Shown piece after piece: positions 11,896 to 22,883 of a stretch of 64,000 bases of DNA. The stretch is taken from assembly GCA_012274445.1 (NCBI GenBank), contig JAAROD010000033.1, forward strand, positions 1,736,001 to 1,800,000. Direction: 5' to 3'. This DNA is from Sclerotiophoma versabilis (taxonomy: Eukaryota; Ascomycota; Dothideomycetes; Pleosporales; Didymellaceae). The position numbers and the translations under genes were made by a program. The stretch's first letter is position 1. Every line of letters begins with the position of its first letter. The notes under the pieces are model-generated. The model was given only the letters and a program-made list of their open reading frames with translations, was not told where the DNA came from and made no database searches.

Positions 11896-12422
11896 GACGA
11901 CACCGCTGCTTGATGATCACGACCCTTCCATAGACATGTAGACTTTGCATTGCGACTGCAGTAATTGCATCAGTTCGCCATTTTTCCTCATCTGCAAATA
12001 TTGTGTTTTAATATTCACGTGAAGTTCACCTCGACCCACCCGCGGGCGGCTGGAGCTCTGGTACGTCAGGGTCTTATGCGCTCACCACCAAGACGCCATT
12101 GCACCAAGCCAAGCGCTGAATCCACCAGATCTGGCACTGCCTCACAGGTGTCTGGTATTCAATTCCCCAACATCAACTGCATTCATTGTTACTTGACATC
12201 TCGCTGCGCTTGCGTGCCTCGCCTGTACCCCACCTGCGCCTCCTCTTGCTCCCCCGCCTCCCGCCAAGCGGTGAACTTCACCATCGCAGTCGCAGGAGCT
12301 TCCGGCACCCGTAAAGGCCCGCCTTGCTAGCAGAGTCCTCGCGATCGATTCCGAGTGATTGCCACTCTACGCGCTCGCAGACTCAGTCGAAACCACATCG
12401 TGCCCATTACCTTCCTGCCAGC

Positions 12423-14067
12423 ATGAGCACATCCCCCAAGGACCGCGCGCCTCGCAACATATCACCGGCACCTCGCCAGGTTGTGAGCCCGCTGCTGCTG
12501 CCCAACCGAGCAGGATCGCTTTCGCAAGAAGAGCCACGTCGAGCGTCCATCCAGTTCCTTGCCCACAGGAACTCGTCCTTACCAAGAGGAAGCCCGAAAC
12601 CCAGACAGAGACGGCGGCTATCATCCCCACCACCTCCTCCGTAAGTACATACCACACCTTCTCAAAAACGAGATATATTGTACAGATGCTGTGAGGGTGG
12701 TATGCGCTTTATATACGTGTAGCTTCGGGCTGGAAGTTTCTACCTCGGCCTCAAACGTGGATTGAGGGCTTTACAACGCAGCAAAAGTCCCTCCTCAACC
12801 ATGGCAACTCCTCAACCACAACATTACGGCACAGTAGACTTCTCGCTGACTCATACATACAGAAACTTCCAACCCCGCGTCTCCTTTGATACGTTCGACA
12901 AGCCGGCAGACTTCATCGAGGAGAGCTCCTTCACGCTGATAGCTAAGCACAAGGACTACGAGTACACCAAGCGGTCCAGGACATTTCTATGTGGTTTCGA
13001 CGAGAACGAGTACTCAACCTATGCGCTCCAATGGCTGATCGACGAGCTTGTGGATGACGGCGACGAAATCGTATGTCTTAGAGTTGTGGAGAAAGAAGAC
13101 ACCATAGCAGGTGACCGCAGTGTGGAAACTGGACGCTACAAGAGGGAGGCAGATATAACGATGCAGGATATACAGTCTCGCAACCGCGAGAACAAGGCCA
13201 TCAACCTGATCCTGGAGTTTTCGGTGGGCAAAGTGAATAAAGTCATCGACGACATGGTCAGTTCCCCAGCTTTCGGGCGTTCAGCACCCACTAACCACTC
13301 TACAGATCAACCTCTACGAGCCTGCGATTCTCGTCGTTGGGACAAGAGGCAAGAGTTTGGGTGGTTTCCAGGGCCTACTTCCGGGAAGCGTTTCAAAGTA
13401 TTGCTTGCAGCACTCACCGGTACCTGTCATCGTTGTACGCCCGTCATCCAAGCGTGACAAGGCACGCAGCAAGCGTGCAAATGATCCCTCTCGATCCGGT
13501 TACCAGGAAATGTTGGCCAAGAGTGAAAGTTTGCTCGACGTTACCACAAGTCCTGCTCCAAGTCCCCGCGGTAGCTTCGTCGCGACTGACGACCAGGCTG
13601 CTGCGGTCAAGGCATCGCTCCAGGCCCAGAATGCGCAGTACACACAGCCTGTTGATCCTTCACCACTGGCGCAAGTACATCACGCAGAGGAGAGCGAAGA
13701 CGAGAAGGACCTGCGGAGCCCTGGGTCGCTACTCAAAAGCCCCGAGTTACAGAATCTCGATAGTCCTGACATCAGCAGCGATTCGAGCAGCGAAGATGAA
13801 GATGGAGAGGGCGGTGTGTCAACACGAAGAAGGAACTTCGGATCTGATGAGGCAATAGGTGGGACAGGGAATGACACGGCTATTGCAGAGACGAGTACAC
13901 AACCGTACGAGCCGATACAATTTCAGCCGTTCCAGCCAGCATCGGCGGCAGAGTTGGCGGCGAGCAGAGCAGCAGCTAACGAACGCGAAGCTGCGTACAG
14001 TACTCCAGAAAAGAAGGCGAAAGTGGATCACAGGACAGCAGCGCAGAAAATCATGGAGGGCGTATGA
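12423..14067 (+). CDS. Universal stress protein (UspA)-domain protein
   Basis: This is an ATP-binding-type UspA-fold protein with fungal extensions. The start at 12423 (MSTSPKDRAPRN) gives a Ser/Pro-rich head ending in a proline run, then a donor at 12641. The central exon ends at 13256 and joins 13306 in phase. The Usp domain starts at RTFLCGFDENEYS and ends with the nucleotide-binding motif GTRGKSLGGFQGLLPGSVS, followed by HSPVPVIVVRPS. The C-terminal third is acidic and serine-rich (SSDSSSEDEDGEGG), probably disordered. Exon 2 is uncertain at its 5' end: the good acceptor at 12685 leads to an in-frame TAG at 12720-12722. Only a weak GAAG acceptor (exon from 12737) keeps the frame open. Confidence 0.85.
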
Positions 14068-14570
14068 GGCGGTTGTGCTTTGACGATGACTTGGAGGGTC
14101 AAGTAGGAAGTACACAAAGCAGCAAAGACACCACCACTCAGCCTACAGGCATAATGAACAGCTATGTCAGAATAACGTGGTACTGGACTTTCCAAAGAAG
14201 GAAAAGCAAAAGGGGCGCTCTCATGTCTAATCAACTTTCATGTTCAGTAACAGCCGTGTCATGCTTATGAACGCTACGCTATGGGGAGCCGAGCTGCGTA
14301 TGGATATCGATATCGTGCCGTGCCATCCCTGCTTGATCGGCGAGATGACGTTTGACGGTTCTAGCTCCGTTTCGAAGAACACGCGTTCCTGACCGCGACT
14401 GCCTCCGAGATACTCTGTTGTGAACAATTCCATATCCATTCATGCATCCGAACGACTGAGACCCAACTGAGTCCTATGGACGTACAAGCCACCTTGTCGA
14501 ACACGACATAGAGACAGCACTGCGACTACCTCAGCACCTGCACTCACCGCACCCAACCACCACCTTACCT

Positions 14571-16221
14571 ATGGTTTCGCTGGATGATGACTGCGATGAG
14601 TGCGTGCCGGAGTATATGGTCCATAGAGGTCCGGCAAAGACAATCATCTCGGCGCTTCCCTTCCTTCTCACCTTCTTAATCGTGGCGCTCGGGGTCTCCC
14701 AGAAGCTGTTCCCCATACTCTCCGGCCACACCGACCGCAAAGTCCATCACAGCGATGCGCGCCTACCTGGAGCAGCAACGCGCGAACGAGCCACCCCGTT
14801 CAGGAAGCTACGACTCGATGCGCGATCTCTCGCAGCTGTCATCTTCTCCATCAACATCGCCCTCTCTGCCGTCCTTGCCGAGCTCATCTTCTGCGAAATC
14901 ACGAGTACCGGGAACCGCGCGACTCGCACCCTGGCTCTCAGGCTCACGCTTCCCTCGCTGCTGTTCCTCCTTGTCGTCGCAACGCCGGCTCTCGAGATCC
15001 ATTCGGTCGTGTCTGGAGCTGGGTGGAACACGGGAGGGTCGCAAAGGGGCCAGCGAAAGGTCGCATGGGTGCTGGAAGCTTGTGGGCTGGCGACATGGCT
15101 GGCAGGCTTCTGGTACCTCGGCAGCGGGCTGCTAGGCACATACTTGCATGAGGACTCGTACCTGCATAACCACACATTCAGCGAAGGCTGCTTGGAGAGA
15201 ATTGGTGTCATCGGTATAAGCATGATGGCATCCTTGACGGGTTTTGCTGCAGTCTCGTCTCTATGGCAGACCTTTTGCGTCAAGCACCGGCCGGTAAGCA
15301 TTATTTTTCGCACTGCAACAGTTACTCTACTCATGCGCGTAGGTGTCTGATTCAGACATTGCCCGCAAGCAAGCCGGCATCCAGGCTACGAACGACATGC
15401 TCCTAGCTAAAGAATCGCGCCTCCGTGCAGTCGAGCGCAAGCTCACTGATCACCCCCAAGAAGGCCTTATGGGTCGTGTTGTTGGCACTTTTCGTGGGAA
15501 CCCAGACCTTCAAGAACGCAACATGCTGCAGCTTGAAATTCAGGGTCTGGAAACGATGCGCCATACGCTCCAGCACTCCCAGAGCGTTCTCCACAACCGT
15601 CGCCAGACACAACTCCGCTCTCACACCGCATATGGACGGATCTTGAACGCCTTCTCTTTCGTCTTCGCATTGTACTGCGCCTACCGAATCATTGCTACGA
15701 GTGTCACAACACTCCGACGCTTCTCGTCGTCGAGCGCGAGCTTTGCTAGCTCAGACCCAATTAACAACTTCCTCGCGCTGTTGGCGAAGCACTGGGACCC
15801 CACCATCGACCGCGTAGCGTGGAGCCGCACCATTTCATTCCTCCTCTCTGGTGTCATCCTACTCCTCTCATTCAATGCCGTTCTACAAACCTTCTACCTG
15901 TTCAGCCGCGCGGCTCCGGGGATACTGCACCACGCGCAAGCCAACTTCGCCCTCCTTATTTCGCAGATTGCAGCCACGTATGTGATCAGCTCTGCGTTGC
16001 TGCTCAGGAGTAACCTTCCCATCGAAATGAAAAGTGCAATCAGCGACGCGTTGGGGGCCCCGCTAGAACCAAGCTTCACAGAGCGGTGGTTCGAGGGCTG
16101 GTTCCTGATTGCCAGCGTCGTGACTGCAGTTGGGCTGTGGGCTGGGAAGAGGCTGAAAGGGAGTGAATGGGATGATGACGGCGAAAGTGAAGGGGATGCT
16201 GAGATGGGGAAGAGGAGTTGA
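14571..16221 (+). CDS. Golgi pH regulator (GPR89/GPHR family) membrane protein
   Basis: This multi-pass protein belongs to a family of voltage-dependent anion channels that keep the Golgi lumen acidic. Two exons (14571-15293 and 15343-16221, phase 0) give 533 residues. The N-terminal half holds hydrophobic segments at IISALPFLLTFLIVALGV, LAAVIFSINIALSAVLAE and LPSLLFLLVVA. A central coiled, charged loop follows (DMLLAKESRLRAVERKL), as in GPHR proteins. The C-terminal half (ABA-GPCR-like domain) carries further helices, including RTISFLLSGVILLLSFNAV, and a final helix before an acidic tail. No disruption was seen. Confidence 0.88.
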
Positions 16222-16632
16222 CGCTGAAGACTACGGGCGTTCTGAAACGAGACACTTGATAGATCGTATACCCTTGCTATGATACAGACAATAAGCCTTC
16301 GCAAGTACCTTGGTTTTTCTCCACCGCACGTGCAGAAGGATAACTCCGTACTCTCAGTATACTGTTCTTGAGAACAATCGGCCTTTGCTACCGTCAGTCG
16401 GTCCCACCGCCGACCGCGTTCGTGCATCAAGGCTCAACATCCGGAGATGCAGCTCCATCAATCACAACAATCACACAAACAAGGCACCGAACATGATTGA
16501 TCATCATGCATGATAATCTGCCAGAATTCGGCAAAACAAGCACGGCAAAAATGGGGCGACGTTGTTGAGTGGAGCACACCAGGACCTTACGTCGATGTTA
16601 TGCGCCAGGCGCGATCTGAGCTTCTGACGCGG

Positions 16633-16640
16633 TGACGTCA
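16633..16640. promoter_or_regulatory. Consensus CRE (TGACGTCA)
   Basis: A perfect palindromic cAMP-response/ATF-CREB site lies about 320 bases upstream of the small hydrophilic gene at 16955 and about 410 bases beyond the Golgi pH regulator stop codon. bZIP factors of the Atf1/CreA-type stress group bind this sequence. Its activity here is inferred. Confidence 0.5.
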
Positions 16641-16726
16641 CAGCAGAAGATAGGTCAAAAGAGACGCGGGGCTCGAGGACACAACATCATCTCACCTGCA
16701 ATCCCTCAATCGAGCCTCAACCTCTA

Positions 16727-16782
16727 GGTATGTTGGCAGCTGGATCTCGCTTGAAGTGGTATAGTTGCTAATACCGCCATAG
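16727..16782 (+). other. Probable intron in the 5' UTR of the 67-residue gene
   Basis: A GTATGT donor near 16727, a TGCTAATAC branch-point-like motif and a CCATAG acceptor near 16782 sit in a pyrimidine/CA-rich leader before the ATG at 16955. This arrangement is typical of a spliced 5' leader. Confidence 0.5.
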
Positions 16783-16954
16783 AACCATACCCATTCCACC
16801 AAAAAACCCTCAACGTACGCACACTCCTACCTTCCCCCACCAGTCGCTCCTGTCACGCACCTCTGCTACCCTTCCAAACCTCATCCCCATCTCACCATTA
16901 CCGGCTTCTGGCAGCACAAACCTTTCTAACACACCCGAAGACACCACAATCACA

Positions 16955-17158
16955 ATGTCCGCTCCCCAGCAAGGCCGTCAGTCCCCAGAGCCCGAGCGCC
17001 AGTCCGACGCACAGAAGGGCCAGCAGGCACAGCCCAACCAGCAGGGCGGCGAGACCAAGACTCAGGAGAAGTCCGACGACCAGAAGGCTGGGCTTCCCTC
17101 CAACCCCACCCACATCCTCGCAGAGCACTCTGAGCAGACTACAAGCAAGACGGTCTAA
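16955..17158 (+). CDS. Small hydrophilic protein, 67 residues, unrecognised
   Basis: The start context is ACAATGTCC. The product begins MSAPQQGRQSPEPERQ and is rich in Gln, Lys, Ser and Pro. It has no hydrophobic segment and ends NPTHILAEHSEQTTSKTV. It resembles short, disordered, highly expressed fungal proteins of unknown role. An upstream CRE, a spliced-looking CT/CA-rich leader and strong C-ending codon use argue that it is real and stress- or growth-regulated. No enzymatic domain can be claimed. Confidence 0.7.
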   Translation: MSAPQQGRQSPEPERQSDAQKGQQAQPNQQGGETKTQEKSDDQKAGLPSNPTHILAEHSEQTTSKTV

Positions 17159-17597
17159 ACCTTTGGAGTAAGACATGAGGACGACAGATGATGATGACGC
17201 ATGATCGATTGGCAAGAGCCTTCGAGTATATACCTTATGGTGCCGGATAAACAAGGCAGCCGAATGAATATAATGGTTTAACGTCATTTCACAATCATAG
17301 CGCGTTGATTTCGCCTACTTTAACACCACGATCGCTACACGCTCTTTGCTTCTTCCGATTGAGGTCTTGATTCTATCTGCACTAACGACAATAGAAACGT
17401 CGACTCATATACACGCCCCCATCCCTGATCGACGTAAAGGGGTCGACTGTGAACTTGGTACTCAGCCACATCTTCGCTTTTATGCGGCGCATACAGTGCA
17501 CACAGCTGTCCGTTGCAAAATACACACTACAAGAACGGTTGGTGAAGCGATCCATCCACTCGTACCGTTTCTATTTCTGTCTTATCGATTTGCCGCA

Positions 17598-17850
17598 ATG
17601 TCTTCCCCCTTAGCTCCTGTTCGCCCAACACCACCAAAGTAGACATTCATGTCGCAGTACGACGAGCACGCTGTACGAGGTCGCGCAGGGCGTAGAATAT
17701 ATCGAGAAAAATGTTCGAATCAGGCAAGAATCGACAGAGACGTTGATGGTCATTTGACTAACAACTCGATAGTAACATGTCGAGCAGCTTGCCACCTCAG
17801 CACTTTCGGCCAGTGTCTGACATGCGCAAAGAGAAACACATACTCGATGC
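17598..17850 (+). CDS. Possible small spliced gene, unrecognised
   Basis: From ATG at 17598 (MSSPLAPVRPTPP) an open stretch stops quickly. A neighbouring frame then reads TSTLYEVAQGVEYIEKNVR, which looks like a genuine helical protein segment, before a stop near 17758. A third frame near 17780-17850 reads PVSDMRKEKHILDA. The pieces can only be joined by gaps much shorter than normal fungal introns (about 19 and 46 bases). Either the model is incomplete, the gene is broken, or the coding look is accidental. No function is proposed. Confidence 0.25.
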
Positions 17851-18289
17851 AAGATGATGTCGCGGCCTTTTGAATGGAACACCTACCCCCACGATGTCGT
17901 CTCTGTCGAAGCGGACCGGTTCGGCCACATGGGTGAGTGCGGGTGGGGCGGCGTCGTCACCCTGCACGCGTCTTAAGCATCTTAAGCATAACTCAACGTC
18001 CAACTACAACAACTTTGTTCCTGGGATCCGGCACTTGTGAAGTTATCAGCTTAGATCCCGCGTTGATCTATGAAAAGACCATGCGTCGTTTATGGCTTCT
18101 AGCCCCGATAGTACGAGGCCCATGTACTCATGTGACCGGTATTGAGCGCTTTTCAAGACCGCTCCATCCCCACCATCTCTGGAGTTGATCCTTTCATCGC
18201 ATCATCTTCATTCTAACGGCCTATTGTCCATAATACTTGTTCTGAAACCAAGCAACACCAGCAACTGATCCCATTGGCGCACTTTAGCC

Positions 18290-19506
18290 ATGATGCTCCC
18301 GCGAAGCACCGCATGGTTGGCATTGCTTTTTGCAGCATCCAGAGCAACTGCTCAAACAACCACGTCTTGCAATCCCACCGAGAAGAGTCAGCAGAACCAT
18401 CACTTTCACCCCGACTGCCACTAACCTCCCCAGCCTGCCCTGAAAACCCGGGTCTTTCCTCTCGCACCTACACGCACGATTTCACCACTTCCGGAGCCGA
18501 CAACTCCGCCTGGAACGTCACCGCCGGCAGCGTAAATTACACCCCCTCCGGTCTAGCCTTCACTGTCAGCAAATCTGGCGACGCCCCCACCCTGCAATCA
18601 AAATGGTACATATTATTCGGCCGCGTCTCCTTCATCCTCAAGTCCGCGCCCGGGACCGGCATCGTCTCAAGCGCCATCCTCGAATCCTCGGACCTCGACG
18701 AGATAGACTGGGAGTGGCTGGGCGGCACCTCGTACGCGTCGCAAGTGCAAACCAACTACTTCGGCAAAGGCAACACGACGTCCTACGACCGCGCAGCGTG
18801 GACAGCTGCAGCCGATGCGCAGAAGACGGCGCGCAATTACACCATCTCCTGGACCAAAGACGCGACAGTGTGGTATGTCGACGACGTGGCCGTACGAACG
18901 CTGAACTATGCGGACGCCGTCGGCGGGAAAAACTACCCCCAGACCCCGATGAATGTGCGTGTTGGCATCTGGGCGGGCGGCGATCCTGCAAACGACCCGG
19001 GCACGATCCAGTGGGCGGGCGGAGAGACAGACTATTCAAACGGCCCGTTTACCATGTACCTCGAGAAGATTGAGGTTGTAAATGACAACCCTGGGAGCAG
19101 CTACTCATACAGCGACATGACGGGGGATTGGACGAGTATCAAAGTCAACAGCGGGGACGGATCGAGTTCTAGTTCGAGTTCCAGTGGCGGTGGCAGTTCA
19201 AGCGGAAGTGCAAGTGCAAGTGCAAGTGCAAGTGGGAGTTCTAGCCCCTCATCATCGAGTACTGAGTCTGGGTCGGCTTCAAAGCCAACGCCCACCACGC
19301 CTGGTTCGTCTACAGGTACACACACGGGCATCTCATCAACTGCGAGTGCGAGCGCCAGTGAAAGCTCAGGTACAAGTGCAGCCCGCGCACAAGCAGCGAC
19401 AGGTCATGCTTCCGCTCTATCACTGAGCTTCTGGCAGTACGCTGTGCTCAGCGTGCTAACGCCTAGTCTTGCAATGGCCCTGGCAGTATGTAGTTGGCAG
19501 TATTAA
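18290..19506 (+). CDS. GPI-anchored Crh-type cell-wall transglycosylase (GH16)
   Basis: This enzyme is predicted to cross-link chitin to beta-1,6/1,3-glucan in the cell wall (Crh1/Utr2 group). Exons 18290-18386 and 18434-19506 join in phase (389 residues) and bring together the family's N-terminal cysteines, CNPTEKTCP. A signal peptide is visible (MMLPRSTAWLALLFAA, cleavage near ATAQ). The GH16 active site reads DEIDWEW, with the two glutamates near residues 121 and 125. NYTISW and NVRVGIWAGGDP are other family motifs. A long Ser/Gly/Ala linker with (SA)n repeats follows. A terminal hydrophobic segment, AVLSVLTPSLAMALAV, serves as GPI-addition signal. Confidence 0.93.
19190..19260 (+). repeat. 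AGTGCA hexanucleotide repeat in the GH16 linker
   Basis: Four to five AGTGCA units encode the Ser-Ala run of the wall-spanning linker. They are flanked by AGTTC serine-coding repeats. The tract is in frame and likely varies in length between isolates. Confidence 0.7.
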
Positions 19507-20039
19507 GATGAGTACGGGTACGATGGGAAGTAAGAATCGGGAAATTACGTAAAGACTTGGGTTTGTATTGGAAATACATGTCGGAAAACATCATAGCAGA
19601 AACACATCAAAAAAAAAGACATCATATCAGAATACTGCGGCCTGCGGATTGCCCTGTGTTTGTCGCGTTGAGAAGTTTAAGTAGGGCGTACTACTCCAAA
19701 GTACGGGACATGAGTTGTAACATTACCAAAATCAGTAAAATCAGTAACAAACCTAGTTAGATATATATAATTAGTCTGGGGTGTGAAGATGTAGAATCCG
19801 GGTCTAAGATACATTAGAAGGCACGTATATTATAGACTACTGCACCCCCTATCTAGCCTACAGGGAGGTGTTCTTCTGACCGCCTAGACGGCTCGTATAC
19901 CTACCAACTGACTGATAGTCTCGTACACCTGCCAACTATCTGATAGGCCAGTACAGTGCCTAGATAGGAATAGTACCAAGATAGGGATAGTCCGCGCACA
20001 ATCGCCATTCATTCATTCACTCACACTCATCAGCATCGC
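19507..20039. other. AT-rich non-coding region with degenerate short repeats
   Basis: No gene was found. A CTGATAG/CTAGATAG-like motif recurs between about 19850 and 19990 (for example CCAACTATCTGATAGG). Base composition drops sharply in GC relative to the GH16 gene, marking the border of the accessory block. Confidence 0.5.
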
Positions 20040-21012
20040 ATGATGCCAAGTTTTTTTGCTGTAATTCTGACTGGTGCAGTACGGGATTCAATGGGGAGAG
20101 GGGTTGTATCTTCAGCTAACAAAATCTGCAGGAAAAACACGCGGTTGTATGCATACGTGCTGGTTGTGGCTGCTGTGTCCATTGTCTCCTGTATTGCTGC
20201 GATCATCACGCAATTCACACATTGCCTGCCTTTGCACCACAATTGGCAGATTCTACCTGACCCTGGCAGTAAGTTTTGTTCCGCTCGTGAGCCCGCGTGT
20301 ATGCATACTAACCTGACGCAGAGGAATGTTCAGCCGGTGTAGTAATTAATATCATAATCGCTGTCGGAAACGTCCTGTAAGTTGTGAAGACGTACAAACC
20401 GCGCTTCTTCTGACGCAATTCCCAGCACTGATGCCTTTCTACTTGTCATACTGATTTCTGTACTCAAAGATGTACAAACAGCCATGTGGAGGTATGTAGA
20501 GTCAAGAAACTCGCTGCGAAAGACTGCTCACATATTATACAGAAAAATCAAGATTGGTTTCCTGCTATCGCTTGGTGTTTTCGTCATGGGCATGGCTACA
20601 GTAAGATGCATACTTTCGATCGGCTCTTCTGTGCAGGTTGCTCTCGCATCTGTCTGGGCCCAGCGCGAAGCTGTAGGTTTTTAACAATTTGCTGCTACAC
20701 TGTGCTAATTTCACACAGATTGTACCAATTTTCACTGTTAATGCGGCAGTCATCAATGCTCTCCTGAAAGTTGAGACCTGGGCATCTTCGAAGGCTTCGT
20801 GCAGCTGCTCTCATCCATCCCAGGTGTGCCCTCACCATTCGACACATCATGACGCTTCTGCCGTCCGGCCGGCTCGCAAACGCGCAGAAGACGTGGATTT
20901 CGACCTGATCGAGGTTGAAACACAGAGCAAACGAAGCACATCAGAGCTGGTCAGGGGATTTAACCCGGAGGTCTCAACGACGTCTTGGTCGACCGGGGCA
21001 CGTTCTACATAA
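20040..21012 (+). pseudogene. 5'-truncated rhodopsin/PTH11-like integral membrane protein
   Basis: The pieces match the C-terminal two-thirds of fungal rhodopsin-domain (SAT4/PTH11-related) seven-helix proteins. KICRKNTRLYAYVLVVAAV begins a helix, CLPLHHNWQILPDPG is the conserved loop, and IIIAVGNVLTDAFLLVILI is the next helix after an intron. Then comes KIKIGFLLSLGVFVMGMAT, and a polar tail with KVETWASSKAS ends at 21012. Introns are plausible near 20270-20320, 20377-20427 and 20670-20720. The first two or three helices are absent, since the sequence upstream is AT-rich and non-coding. The gene therefore looks truncated. A very distant 5' exon cannot be excluded. Confidence 0.5.
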
Positions 21013-21442
21013 TGATACCTACAATTCACACACCCTGTCCTCTAGCGATGATTAGACTCGGGAAATGGGAATTGTCAGGAGTTAGGTCCACAAGACTTTC
21101 AGTGTGATAAGCTCCAGGCACGTGTTATTTTCACCCAGAGTTCAGGACCAATACCGAAAGATGGCAATTGGAACTTTCTGATCTCCCTCAGGCTAACATT
21201 GCAATCAGCAAGACAGGATTGTTAGTTGCAAGCAATATCGCATTTGAACCCTCATGCCCAAAATCCTACGCTACCTCAGAACAACCCTGATCTCCGTCAC
21301 AATCGTGCCATCAGTGTGCCGAGACCCACCTATTGCGGCACGGAAGTATGAGGAGGTATGCGGCGTATGCCCTCTTCTACTGCGAACATATACCAATAAG
21401 AGCTTGGAGCATGAATCGTTGGTGAGGTTTCATGTTCAAGTG

Positions 21443-22883
21443 TAACCGAGTGTCGAGTCAGTAGAGCAAAAGTATAAGGACAGTGAGACTCGCGTAGGCG
21501 ATGTTGGGTCTCCTGCCTTTGCTATCAAGACCGCCATGATTGATAGGGTTGACCCTCAAGAAACTATCAGTACCCTCGACTCGATCAGTCAGGCGTCTTT
21601 CAAGACGGATGCTGATCGATATGCCGCCAAAGAAGCAGCGCGTCGCCTCCTAGCTAGACTCGAGACGCCGTTCGAACAATGATGGGCTTTGGCCTTCGAA
21701 ACGCCAGTCCTGGTAGCTGGACTGCAGATGGGTTCTGATCTGGGCATCTGGGCCAAATGGGCTGAGACAGATGAACAGTCTGAACGAGCACCGGTGAAGT
21801 TGGAGACAATCTTGGGCTGGTGCAATACTAAAGTCGAACCAACATTGCTGCGTAAGCCGAAGGAAGAGTTTTGAAGCAGCCAAGCCCTAACAACATACAG
21901 GGCGGTTCTTGAAGCATCTGAGTGCCCTCTACGTGCTTGAGGAGACTGATGTGGATGAGTGGAAGCTCACGCCCTATACTCGAGCTATGGGAGATAAGTC
22001 AACTCACGCCGATCAGATCATTCAGTGTGGGTAAGTTTTAACGACAAAAGCCATTGTGCACCCTGCGGAAGTCGAACACGAGCACTGACACCTACAGTCT
22101 CGATCATACAATACCAAGTGGTGTCAACCTTGCAAGGTTCCTCCAGAAGTACAAGTACCAGAACCCGCTCGATAAGACCAAGCTGGACAACTATACCGAC
22201 ATGACAAGCGGAGCCGACTTCTTCGCGACGTGTGCGAAAGACCCAGAGCGACTAGGGAGCTCGTTCATCGGGCTTATGACAGCTCTGAGAAACCACAAAA
22301 TGCCGTGGACAGAAGTATACGACACAACCGAATTAGTCTCAAGCGCCAATCTCAAAAACGGCGCGCCGCTGTTCGTCGACGTCGGAGGCGCACATGGTCT
22401 TGACACCGAGCGGCTGCTGGCAAGACATCCGGATCTGCCCTCAGATGTCCTTGTGGTACAAGACACACCTGAAGTCGTTGCAATGACCCCGGAAGAGCTG
22501 GACCCACGGGTCAAGAAGATGGCGTACGGCTTCTTCACTCCCAGCCGCTCACCGGCGCTCGAGCGTACTTCTTCCACGCCGTGCCGCACGACTGGCCGGA
22601 TGCAGACGTTCTCCGTATGCTTGCAAACGTGAAGGACGCTATGAAGCAAGGGTATTCGAAGTTACTGATCTACGAAGTAGTGTTACCGGCGAAGGGAGCG
22701 ACGAGCCTGATGACTACGTTGGATTTGCACCTGATGAACTGTGTCAGCGGGCTTGAGCGGACAGAGCAACACTGGAATGACTTGTTGAACGACGCTGGAT
22801 TCCACGTCAACAGTATTTCGAGACATCCCAGGGCTGTCGAGAGCGTCATCGAAGCAGAGCTGGCTGCAGTGGAACAGCCATAA
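21443..22883 (+). pseudogene. SAM-dependent O-methyltransferase pseudogene (secondary-metabolite type)
   Basis: The intact ancestor would be a class I-like fungal O-methyltransferase with a dimerisation N-domain. Coding matter starts by 21537 (MIDRVDPQETISTLDSISQ). An in-frame TGA at 21680-21682 breaks it just before WALAFETPVLVAGLQ. Two introns splice in phase, near 21852-21900 (LLR/RFLKHLSALYVLEE) and 22031-22098 (QCG/LDHTIPSG). The SAM-binding motif PLFVDVGGAHGLDTERLLA is intact. Near 22540-22546 the frame shifts by one base: after GFFT, the family sequence LTGARAYFFHAVPHDWPDA continues in another frame to a normal end. One nonsense codon and one frameshift make it a pseudogene unless sequence errors are involved. 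Confidence 0.8.
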
